A stretch of DNA of 64,000 bases, from NCBI RefSeq assembly GCF_012273895.1, contig NC_052116.1, positions 2,666,001 to 2,730,000 of the forward strand, read 5' to 3'. Origin of the DNA: Zerene cesonia. Taxonomy: Eukaryota; Arthropoda; Insecta; Lepidoptera; Pieridae. The notes beneath the pieces are model-generated. The model was given only the letters and a program-made list of their open reading frames with translations, was not told the DNA's origin and made no database searches. Numbering within the stretch: the first letter of the stretch is position 1; every line of letters begins with the position of its first letter. Positions 10,450-19,700 of the stretch are shown piece after piece. The position numbers were made by a program, and so were the translations under genes.

Positions 10450-11010
10450 ACATAAATGCAATTCAAAAACTCCATTAAACAAAAGACTCCAGCAATTTAA
10501 TCTAAAGCTACGTAGATTAAATACGTACTTGACCTAAGCGCTGCCCACAGTCCAACTTCGCTGAACAAACTCCGCCATCGAAGCGAAATTTTGTAACCAA
10601 ACTGGAAGCGAGTTTCGTGCGTGTGTTTTCAATTTCATAAACGGATTTCAGTAAAGTGCAAGCGTGCAAGGATACGTTCACATCTATTTACTGTGTGTAC
10701 TAATATGTTCCTCTCCGTGACGAATATCCAAATACCCTCACTTAAATAATGAGGACTGACAAAGGTTGACTTCTTTATTATTAGCATATATTGAAATATA
10801 ATGCGATGTGTCAACAAATAGAAATAGAAATGTATAAAATTGAGGATTACTTTTTAGGATTTGGAAAAGATTGCGAGTAATGAAGAACGTCTGTGCAACT
10901 CGGGAGGAAACATTTTATTTATGTTGTAAAGGAGCCAAAGGAGCAGTGCTGGTACGATCATCGACCATCTCCGCCTAAGAACAGATATAGTGCTTCTGCT
11001 ATTGGATTTA

Positions 11011-11044
11011 CTTATACATTAAAGTTGGCACTTTAATGTATAAG
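11011..11044. repeat. Perfect 15-bp hairpin
   Basis: CTTATACATTAAAGT (11011-11025), loop TGGC, then ACTTTAATGTATAAG (11030-11044). It sits just upstream of a degraded family G SINE and belongs to no recognised element. Confidence 0.7.
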
Positions 11045-11057
11045 AGAATAAGAAACA

Positions 11058-11195
11058 ATAGACGGAGAGAATAAAGGAAAGGACTGCGAAGGGTAAGTAG
11101 ATTTGGATTTCTCGCTCCCCCACTTAATAACAAAACATAGTAGCATTCATATATTACTATTTCTCGCAGATCTGTGGGGGTGTGGGGGAGTAAAA
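11058..11195 (-). mobile_element. Poly(A) SINE family G, degraded copy G2
   Basis: Plus-strand blocks AAAGGAAAGGACTGCGAAGG, CTCGCTCCCCCACTTA and GATCTGTGGGGGTGTGGGGG correspond, in order, to the central and 5' parts of the full family G copy at 49545. The 3' part is missing or unrecognisable. Confidence 0.55.
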
Positions 11196-11340
11196 TAAAA
11201 CAAACATTTGTTTATCACTTGTATGATTGATTAAAATTAATATAATTGCTATGTAGATCATTGTAATTTCCACATATAACATATAAAGAACAAACTATTG
11301 CAAATACTTCCTTTTAATTTAATGAAATATTATTAATGAT

Positions 11341-11514
11341 AAATTTCGTAGAACAGAAAAAAAATTGATCACGTGGCGGGATTCGAATCCGTGTTTTTGC
11401 CAAACGGTAGTAACGCCTAGCCTCTCGGCCACCCGTGATACCACCACAGTAATCAAATTTTTCTTCTACTCTTTCGGTTTCATGTGCCTAAGGGGCACCC
11501 CACGCCATCTATTG
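11341..11514 (+). mobile_element. Fold-back tRNA-like retroposon family P, copy P2 (variant tail)
   Basis: The plus strand reads through an antisense tRNA-like module: GATCACGTGGCGGGATTCGA (box B side) to CCTAGCCTCTCGGCCACCCG (box A side). The left edge AACAGAAAAAAAATTGATCA pairs imperfectly with CAAATTTTTCTTCTACTC on the right. The tail is CCTAAGGGGCACCCCACGCC ATCTATTG, shared only with P5. No convincing long target-site duplication was found (only ATGAT), so its borders are approximate. It is not a working tRNA: the middle of the module does not fold into a normal anticodon arm. Confidence 0.7.
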
Positions 11515-12435
11515 AGATGATTAAGAACCATCACAACCAATACGAAACATTATTTCAATGATTACAATATTAAAAGATTAAAACTAAAAATTAAAAATAT
11601 TATTAATTATCATTAACAGCTAACCTTAATCAATGTACCGGATCTCATATTATCACACACAACCACAGTATAATATGGCTATGGCCATAGTATAATGATA
11701 TATAATGAAAATTCAAACAGATGTGTATCTGTACTGATCTTAACATTGCGTCGCTTGCAGTTAAAAGTTCGGAGTGCACAAAGTGGCTTACAATGGTACC
11801 GAATACGAGTCGAATAAAGCCTCTGTATAAACATTTATGTCCCCTTTAAGCGTCAGTTAATAGCATTCGTATCTTTATTACGACGCTATTATATCAATGT
11901 ATTTTTGTAAGGCTGATATCATTGTGGATTAAGGTAATTAGATGTTATGGTATGGATTTTTTGCGGCTCTTCGTTCAAGTCAAAACTTGGTGTGGGAAGG
12001 ATGGTTAGATATGTTTTTGAGTTTATGTTTATGTATAAATTTATTTGTTACGCTCTGTACCTTATCGAAAGCGTTTTGAAATTTTCAATGAAATTTGTCG
12101 CTTACTCAGGACAATCGAGAGGTAATTCATTCGAGTTCAATTCAATAATAAACAATAAATAAACAATAAAAAATAATTTATTTATCAAAAAATTTTGTTA
12201 CATATATATAGATTAAGAACCCATGCTCCCACACTAGGATTCCCTGTGTCGTGGGAACAAGTTTCTTCCGGTAGGTTTAAAAAAGTACTACTTTACTAAT
12301 TATTATATTTCAATTGAACACTAATATGGTACTCTTGTAAACTAACAACGCACGATCGTACTGAGGAATGGATCAAAATGAAATTAGCTCTGGACCGTAA
12401 ATTTCGATCTACTTCGACAATACCGTCCTATCCTA
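11515..12435. other. AT-rich DNA, no gene recognised
   Basis: Short frames only. A small GC-richer patch around 12215-12275 (CCATGCTCCCACACTAGGAT, GTGTCGTGGGAACAAG) resembles a dispersed lepidopteran repeat but is too short to assign. Confidence 0.35.
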
Positions 12436-12639
12436 TCCTTCCTACTAATATTATAAATGCGAGAGTTTGTGAGGATGTGTGAGTGTTTGATGCTCTTTCA
12501 CGCAAAAACTACTGAACCGATTGCAATGAAATTTTGTACGTAGACAGCTGGACAACTAGAATAACATATAGGCAACTTTTTATCCCGACATTCCTACGGG
12601 ATACGGACTTACGCGGGTGAAACCGCGGGGCGCAGCTAG
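12436..12639 (+). mobile_element. Lep1-type non-autonomous Helitron (family A), near full length
   Basis: Full structure: A|TCCTTCCTACTAATATTA at the 5' end, TGCGAGAGTTTGTGAGGATG, ACTGAACCGATTGCAATG, ACGTAGACAGCTGGACAACT, CCTACGGGATACGGACTTAC, then the 3' hairpin GCGGGTGAAACCGC and GGGGCGCAGCTAG|T. No reading frame for a replicase. Insertion between A and T is the Helitron signature. Confidence 0.9.
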
Positions 12640-12796
12640 TTGGATATAAATCTTGATTCGGTTGGAAAGTAAGAATTTAATGTCTAGGTCTAATCAAAAT
12701 CGTTATTGAATTAAAAATAAAATTGAGATGGAATAAATTTCGATTCGATGTACATACGTGAGTTCGGTTAATATTCGCTTTTATTAAACCTGCTAA

Positions 12797-12995
12797 CAGT
12801 ACAAATTAGAAAGTAATCCTGTTTGTGTTTTTCACGCTTAAACCACTGATCCGATTTGGATGAAATTTTGTTCGGAGATAGTTTGAGACCCGAGAAAGGA
12901 CATAGCATAGCTTTTATTCTAAAACTCCGACAGTTTTGACAGTTTGTCCATCTTTTCCTTATACTTCGCGGGTGAAGTCGCAGGCGGAAAGTCAG
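12797..12995 (+). mobile_element. Helitron-like relic, family E-like 3' end
   Basis: Shows the AAACCACTGATCCGATTTGG and GAGATAGTTTGAGACCCGAG blocks and a 3' end GCGGGTGAAGTCGCAGGCGG AAAGTCAG (for AAAGCTAG). It matches the 3' architecture of the elements at 31021 and 46440. The 101-codon minus-strand frame covering it is a shadow of the repeat. Confidence 0.6.
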
Positions 12996-13000
12996 TTCTT

Positions 13001-14090
13001 TAATATTTATACAAGAGCTGAGCACTCGCAAACTGAAACCCCTTATCATTTTTAAAGTACGCAAATAAATCATTACGAGTGCATGTTCACGTCAAATTCA
13101 GCACACTCACGCTTTGTTAGCTTCTCGCCTTGCGAATACAACGGATTTAGAATCGTTTTGCGAGATGAATCAGTACAAATGTGTGTCTTACAGGAGTGAT
13201 GTATGACTGAAATAAAACTACTACCCTTTTGTGTTCGAAGCGTTGCGTGCTATTCGCGCGTTTTTATCTGTGGCTGTCAAAGTGACGTTTGTAACCCGCG
13301 ATATTTTTTTTAATGTTGAAGTATGCACGGATAAAAGCAAAGGAAGCCATAGTTGATCTCTCGGTACATAGATACATCAGCTTTGTAATAATCTATTAAT
13401 AAAAACTAATAAAAGAAGAGCTCAAATTGTATCCTACCTACGATCAAGTAATTAATTAATAACACTAAATGAACTGTTATTGTTATATCAATAAAAGATT
13501 ATACTGTGATATGCACAATTTATGAGTTCATTGATCTTGTATCTTAATCAATCATCTATTAAATATATCATTAATAAATACTAAATCTTAATAAAAAAGA
13601 TGTATAGCTTAACACTTTTAATTTACTACGTCAGTTATTATTTATCGAAACTACCAGTAAACGTGATTTTGGTCGCTTCATTGATAGTTTAATCTCTTGA
13701 GAAAATAAAATAATATATAAGAAAATATATAAAATATAAGAAAATAAAATGAGAGTCTGTTTGTAAGACATTGTTGCAAAATCATTGTTCTTCTATATTT
13801 TCTTATCCGCCATCAAAATGCAATTTAATCATTACTCGTAAACCTCGGTGGCTAGGCTTTCGCATAATGCAATAACGCATAATGCTTCCCAGAAGATATT
13901 TATAATTCAAAAAGACAAAAGAAGAAATGGAGTGATCAAAATAATATGAGAAGTTTAGATTGCAGCTACAAGAATCTTATTACAGCTTGCGGCGATATTG
14001 AATTCAAACCATTGTTTACTTTAATACAGTCTGACGAGTTCTAGATTTTACGACGATTGCGGTTAAAACAGAGTGAAATGAAAAATCGTA
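13001..14090. other. AT-rich DNA, no gene recognised
   Basis: No repeat or coding exon was recognised. Local simple sequence (AAAATATAAG repeats) occurs around 13705-13750. Confidence 0.35.
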
Positions 14091-14276
14091 TCTTATATAT
14101 ATAAAATTCTCGTGTCACAGTTTTCGTTGTCATACTCCTCCGAAACGGCTTGACCGATTCCTCTGAAATTTGGTAAGCATATTGGGTAGGTCTGAGAATC
14201 GGCCAACATCTATTTTTTATCCCGATATTCCTACGGGATACGGACTTACGCGGGTGAAACCGCGGGGCGCAGCTAG
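14091..14276 (+). mobile_element. Helitron family B, full copy
   Basis: 186 bp with A|TCTTATATATATAAAATTC at the 5' end and CGCGGGGCGCAGCTAG|T at the 3' end, including the 3' hairpin GCGGGTGAAACCGC. The interior (CGTGTCACAGTTTTCGTTG, GAAACGGCTTGACCGATTCC, GGTCTGAGAATCGGCCAACA) differs from family A, but the last ~60 bp are shared. It is nearly identical to the copy at 16740-16924 (two substitutions and one small indel seen). The minus-strand frame over it is incidental. Confidence 0.9.
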
Positions 14277-14340
14277 TTTTATTATAAAAATTGTTGACTG
14301 ATGACATGTTATATCGTATGTCTAGTAAATTCATATGATA

Positions 14341-14616
14341 CTAGCTGACCCGGCGAACTTCGTACCGCCTTAGCGTTGCAATAATCTATGGTTGTGAATG
14401 ACATTGACATTTGTTACTCGCGTTTTTTAAAATATGCAAAATTAAATGTACATTTTTCAATATTTCTGAGAGATTTTCATAATATTTTTTCCGTAAGAAC
14501 CTTCTCCTAATAATAACAAATACAACAAAAAAAGAATTAGTGAAATCGGTCCAGCCATTCATGCGTAATGCCGTGACCAAGGAAAACGGGTTTACATTTT
14601 TATATATATATATAGA
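14341..14616 (-). mobile_element. Helitron family D
   Basis: On the minus strand it starts A|TCTATATATATATATAAAAA, contains GGTCACGGCATTACGCATGA and CTGGACCGATTTCACTAATT, and ends with GTTCGCCGGGTCAGCTAG|T. The 3' hairpin is different from families A and B. It lies 64 bp from the 3' end of the family B copy, tail to tail. Confidence 0.8.
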
Positions 14617-14729
14617 TATGCTTTCTGTTCATAAGATAATGCCTATTAACTTACGGAACAAACGGACATAAGTATTTGAAAGATATCTGACTATTATACT
14701 ATTGAAGATAATTTGAATGGTTTTCTGTT

Positions 14730-14893
14730 TAGCACGTTCTAGGGAAAAGTCAAAGCCCGAGTTATGAGATGGACACTTAGTTGGAACTAGAAATCTTGGA
14801 ACATTCCGTTCCCGTAGTATCGGAAACTATGCAGCTAAACCTCCGGGACTGTATTCCTTTGATTACACGAGCGGAGCCGCGAGCGGAGAGCCA
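14730..14893 (+). mobile_element. Degraded Helitron 3' portion
   Basis: Contains AACATTCCGTTCCCGTAGTA and ACTATGCAGCTAAACCTCCG, then ends GAGCGGAGCCGCGAGCGGAG AGCCAGT, a decayed version of the GCGAAGCCGCGGGCGGAAAGCTAG|T end. The 5' border is not resolved. Confidence 0.4.
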
Positions 14894-15460
14894 GTTGGAA
14901 TAAAAAATAATTGAACAAAGAGACACATACGTGAGTAATGTTCACATTTGCTATTGAAGCGCGTGATAACATTCCTTTAATGTACGAAAGCTTTCGCTCA
15001 TGTGTGAGAAAAAAATAAAGCGAATGTGTGGGTTTGCGTATTCGCGCGAATGTTAGTGACCGGTAGGAGAAGCGAGTATATCACAAATATTGGTATACAT
15101 CCTCACAGACTGCCTAGAAAATGCTGATCCATAGATTCTATAATGGCCTCCCTGAAATCAAGGCAGTATCTTTAATGTAAAAAACACTAAAAGATCAATT
15201 CATTATGTACAAAGTTAAAAATATGAACAGTTTAATCTCGAAATCCTGAAGCGAGTATTCGTTAAGTGAATTCAAATTTCTTGTCGCAGTAAATCTAACA
15301 AAGCATCTGAGTTTGTTAGTCATGCTCAAGGAATAGGTCTGTATATTATACCGCCACCTATATAAATATACGTTGCGTTTGAATACAATAGTGGCACTTG
15401 CAATATTGCAGCATCATTTATTTGTTTTGTAACAGTGAAATATTACTCGTTATAAACACT
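14894..15460. other. AT-rich DNA, no gene recognised
   Basis: No repeat or credible coding segment seen. Confidence 0.35.
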
Positions 15461-15660
15461 CTAGCTGCGCCCCGCGGTTTCACTCGCGTAAGTCCGTATC
15501 CCGTAGGATTATCAGGATAAACAGTTGCCTATATACTATTCCAGTTGTCCAGCTGTCTACGTGCCAAATTTCATTGCAATCGGTTCAGCAGTTTTTGCGT
15601 GAAAGAGCAACAAACACACACACATCCTTACAAACTTTCGCATTTATAATATTAGTAGGA
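15461..15660 (-). mobile_element. Lep1-type non-autonomous Helitron (family A), full copy
   Basis: A complete family A copy reversed: the plus strand starts CTAGCTGCGCCCCGCGGTTT and ends ATTTATAATATTAGTAGGA followed by T. It shows the hairpin arms CCGC...GCGT with small changes and the conserved AGTTGTCCAGCTGTCTACGT block. Confidence 0.88.
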
Positions 15661-16035
15661 TGCTCGTTATATTTGTTTATTATTATTTTTCTATGAAGGT
15701 AAAAATGTCTTCAATATGTATGTAAGATATCAAGAGTAAATAAAACATCTCGTACTATATATGAATGCATTAGCCCAAACCACTTTTTACTAAAAAAAAC
15801 TAGTCGAAAGGTCTTCTGACCGGCAATGACTTTTGACTGTAACGTACATAGAATGTAAACAATTTTATTAGGCCGCAAATTTTGGCCTCCACAGTACCTT
15901 CATTTTCTATAGACATTCTGTTTACCCTCCTGAATATTGTCTACATCAAATCGGCACAATCTTAATTAATAGCTCGGTAGGCATCTAGTATCTATAACCA
16001 CAGTTTCTATCCTTATTATTCAATACAATTTTAGT

Positions 16036-16283
16036 TCCTAGGGACCTTATTAATATGACTTCTCTGTCCGTCTATCTATCCAGTTGAAATTTTTCAGAGA
16101 TGATGTACTTATGTTGCTGCTGAAACAAAAGTAAAAAAATATAAGGAACGGATAAGGAGGATAAGCAACGCCTAGCACGGTCACAAATTGGATGGGTTAA
16201 CAGTTTTTTTTACAGTTGCTCTTTTGATTATTTGTACGGAAACTTAAGTGGTGCGAGTCCGACTCGCACTTGACCGATTTTAA
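16036..16283 (+). repeat. Interspersed repeat family R, copy R3
   Basis: Same order as R1: CTCTGTCCGTCTATCTATCC, AATTTTTCAGAGATGATGTA, CAAATTGGATGGGTTAACAG and a well-kept 3' end GGTGCGAGTCCGACTCGCAC TTGACCGATTTT. GAGTCCGACTC is a small palindrome at the end of the family. Confidence 0.65.
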
Positions 16284-16460
16284 GCTCCAGAACATGAAGG
16301 TAATAATGGCCAATTCCTTGTTGGGGTAAATGTGTTCATAATATTTTTTAGAGAAAACACAAAAGGTCAAACTGTTTTCAGGGATTAAATATTGAAAAAA
16401 GGTTGTTCTATTGTTTTTATATCAAAAATATAAATCATATATTCTAGGTTAGAACCTAAC

Positions 16461-16496
16461 AAAGGGTCCTTTACTTACTAGAGCGAAGGACCCTTT
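16461..16496. repeat. 11-bp GC-rich hairpin
   Basis: AAAGGGTCCTT (16461-16471) pairs perfectly with AAGGACCCTTT (16486-16496) across a 14-nt loop and is followed by T residues. A second dyad (AGGTTAGAACCT) lies immediately upstream. In a eukaryote this is not a bacterial-type terminator. Role unknown. Confidence 0.6.
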
Positions 16497-16739
16497 TTGA
16501 TAAGACATTAGATAAAGATAAACAGGGGATTAGAGTGGAAATATTGGATATTGTTTGACACATAATACAACCCAAATATTTGTACTTGTCATACATTTTA
16601 TTCATCTAGCTCAATTTACCTAAAATTATGGTATAAAGGCCTCCAATCAAGGTTTATATCACACACCTAATATACTTCATCTAAAAGTTAGCTCAGCTCT
16701 AAAGTTAGGTTAAGTATTTGTGTGATATACATAGCTATA

Positions 16740-16924
16740 TCTATATATATAAAATTCTCGTGTCACAGTTTTCGTTGCCATACTCCTCCGAAACGGCTTG
16801 ACCGATTCCTCTGAAATTTGGTAAGCATATTGGGTAGGTCTGAGAATCGGCCAACATCTATTTTTTATCCCGATATTCCTACGGGATGCGGACTTACGCG
16901 GGTGAAACCGCGGGGCGCAGCTAG
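16740..16924 (+). mobile_element. Helitron family B, full copy (near-twin of 14091)
   Basis: A|TCTATATATATAAAATTCTC at the 5' end and GGGGCGCAGCTAG|T at the 3' end. Over the whole length only two substitutions (GTTGCCATA for GTTGTCATA; GGGATGCGG for GGGATACGG) and one two-base length change at the 5' end separate it from the copy 2.65 kb away, which suggests recent activity. Confidence 0.9.
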
Positions 16925-18648
16925 TAGATATGTAAATATATGACACGAATTCTTTTCATTGCATCTTTTAGTTCTTAAAAGTACCCACGTTGCATTCTTT
17001 CACCGATTAGAGCAGTAATAATGTAATAATTTATTACATTTATTTTTACAGCACATTTTGCCCTGTTTTCTACTAAATTTGAATATGCGTCTCCTTGGCC
17101 ATCAGGTTGTCTGGAAGAGATCGCTACTTTAGCGATAAGACCGCCTTTTGTGACCTTGTGGAGTTTATTTATAGAATTTTTTTCTGTATGACTTGGTGCA
17201 CAATAAAGTATTTTGATTTGATTTGATAATCAATTGAAAAGCTAATTAAATATTTCCACATTGCTTGATCGCTCGACCTTTAAATTAGTGCCCTTAACAA
17301 CTGAGCTAGAATTGTTAAAATTCGTTAAAATCATGTAAGGCGTGTATTTTCGAGATTATATTGAAAAATCAATCGTGGTAAGCCTTTCGCGTTGTATCTA
17401 ATTGAGAAGGGATTTGTGATTAATATTAAATGTGACTTACGAGCTGCTGATTGGATACGTAATGCCCGCCCCAATGGTAATGTATTCAGTTCTAATGATA
17501 AATGATATTGTTGATTTGAGTGTTATTGATTGCTTGCGTCGTTAATTACACTTTTTCCCTGCTATATTATGATGTGTGTATTTTTATTTATGGTCCGTTA
17601 AATGCGGCTAAAGTTTTTCTGATTTCATTGTATAAACATAAGGATTAATAGTACTTTGAAAAAATGCCATATATGTAACCAGGCGTAAAAATTCAAACAT
17701 GGCACGGGTATTAAGAATGGCTGCCGGAGTAAGTACATGTAAGCGAAGCTACGTTCTTAGTAGTTGTTCTTAAACTGTGTTAATTTTGTGTGCTTACATT
17801 ATGAAAGGACATTATAATATGCACCGTATTAGGCTTCACATCACCTACATAATATATTTCTTTATTTTGTGAAAAAAAATATTTCTTTCAAAAGTAGCCA
17901 AATTGATCCAGTCTTAAGTTTTATCGATTCAAACAAATGCAACTGATTTTAATACACAAATATTGTCTCCGCATATGTATCGCATATCTTATAAAATAGT
18001 AAAGTAATCTATTTCACAAACTAATTAATGTAACTAAAATTTGTCACCAAATTGTTATTGTCAATTTTCTACGAAATATTTACAAAATGACAAAAACAAC
18101 AACAAAAATAACATAAGACAAGAAAAAGGTATTTATTTCTACGAAAATGCTTGGTGGAAATTATACTTGTCTGGTATTAAATAATTACAGGGCGTTTGCT
18201 TGAGCTAGCCCAGGTTGATCCGGGATAAAAAAGCTCTATTTTCTATAGAATCTATTAGAATTTCTAAGATTTTTACTAGAGCAAACTCTTAACTGTTCAT
18301 AAAAAGTTTTTTAGTTTACATAAATAAATTATATAGAAATTTACCACCTGACACAATGAAAACTTTCCTTTAAAATATATTACTGTTTATGGGAGATTAT
18401 TGCCTGTTTCGTTAATTACCGCATATATGGATATAAGTTAGCCTAACAGGTATTTGAATCATGCTATTAATAGAAACAGATAATACATTACCTGTCAACA
18501 TCTCTTCCTCTTCTTATTTGTCCATATCCAAAAGTGCGGATTTTTTTTTACCGGTACGTCTTATGTTATATGAAAAAAAAACAGCACAGCAAAGAGAAAT
18601 GACACCGCCTTAAAAACGACGTCCTGACTGACTTTAAGATAATGTTTT
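16925..18648. other. AT-rich DNA, no gene recognised
   Basis: Frames are short and AT-driven, and no repeat family was recognised. A simple oligo-A/CAAAA-rich patch lies around 18080-18130. Confidence 0.4.
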
Positions 18649-18805
18649 GTGTTTGATTTTACAGGAATATTATACATTTAGATATTAAACCAGTCAGTTT
18701 CCCCGGGACCACGCTCGCTGTAAAGTGTTCGAAAAGTCAGATAAATGTATAATGAATAAATCGCGTTTAAAATCCGTTTAAAAAAGTCTTTAATTTCTTA
18801 ACTAT
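18649..18805 (-). mobile_element. Fold-back retroposon family F, copy F2 (rearranged)
   Basis: Minus orientation. The plus strand begins with the reversed tail GTGTTTGATTTTACAGGAAT ATTATACATT, contains GACCACGCTCGCTGTAAAGT, and ends AATAAATCGCGTTTAAAATC then AAAGTCTTTAATTTC. The central order is altered relative to F1 and F3. No flanking duplication was found. Confidence 0.6.
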
Positions 18806-19632
18806 TTTAAGTGTTTATATTATTTGCAACTATACAATAATCTGACAAATACACTATATATTTTACTTTTACCAAAAGCACCTTCATAGTAGGTACGCAA
18901 TATAAATTGTAATGCCTGTTACTTTCAGGCAATTGTTTTCTGTAAGATGCAGGCAAAAATAAGTTAATAAGTTAGTTAGTTAAGAAAGATCTAAAAAAGA
19001 ATATAAATTGCATGTTCAGTTTAGACTTTTAAAAATACTATCCAATTAAGTATGAGCTATGAGAATGGTAGGTTATACGAAAAATATACTCGGGAATGTG
19101 ATGCGGGTATAAGTGAGGTTAATCTTCTAACTTAGAGTAAGGGTTTGTTCGCATTCAAAATAAATAAATAAGTTCCAATATAGGATTTTAATTCAATTAT
19201 GTAGATTTATATTTTGTGGGTGTTTTTAAACGCCATGTGGTTTTTTTCATTTTAAATTTTAGATTTAATAAATATAAAGACAATTTAGAGATGATAATAG
19301 ATAATAATAATGATGATATAGCTATCAATTGTTATTAGAAATATAATTGAGTAGATTTCAGTAATTTCAGATATAATTGCTACTTTGATTATGGTACGCC
19401 ACAAGGGAATACGAGATACCTATAATTTTAAAGTAAAATCTTAAGACTCGTATCTATAATATTGTTGAGTATCTCAGCTTGTCAACAATGTTGCTAGGAT
19501 CTTTTTCTACATCTTTGTTTTTGCCACTTCTATTTACTCAGCTCGGTACACTGATGAATTCACCGGTGTTTTCACCGATGAAATGTACCAGCTTATTTCG
19601 ACTGGTGTATTCATTTGTTAAATATGAATTTA
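18806..19632. other. AT-rich DNA, no gene recognised
   Basis: No repeat or coding signal recognised. The frame at 19479-19682 runs into the Helitron fragment that follows and looks incidental. Confidence 0.35.
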
Positions 19633-19700
19633 CTAGCTGCGCCCCGCGGTTCCAAATCGTTCCGAAAAGTCCGATCCCGTAGGAATATTGGAATAAAAAT
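19633..19700 (-). mobile_element. Helitron family A, 3' fragment
   Basis: CTAGCTGCGCCCCGCGGTTC at 19633, then CGATCCCGTAGGAATATTGG and AATAAAAATT: the reversed 3' ~60 bp of the element. The rest is missing, and the 5' break is not at a recognisable repeat border. Confidence 0.65.

Noticed and set aside
12768..13073. 101-codon minus-strand frame
   Set aside because: Covers a degraded Helitron almost exactly; the sequence is explained by the repeat.
14041..14334. 97- and 78-codon similar proteins at 14041-14334 and 16710-16946 as a gene family
   Set aside because: Both are antisense reads of the two near-identical Helitron B copies. Similarity comes from the DNA repeat.
16461..16500. Hairpin followed by T run as a transcription terminator
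   Set aside because: Bacterial intrinsic terminators do not apply in an insect nuclear genome.
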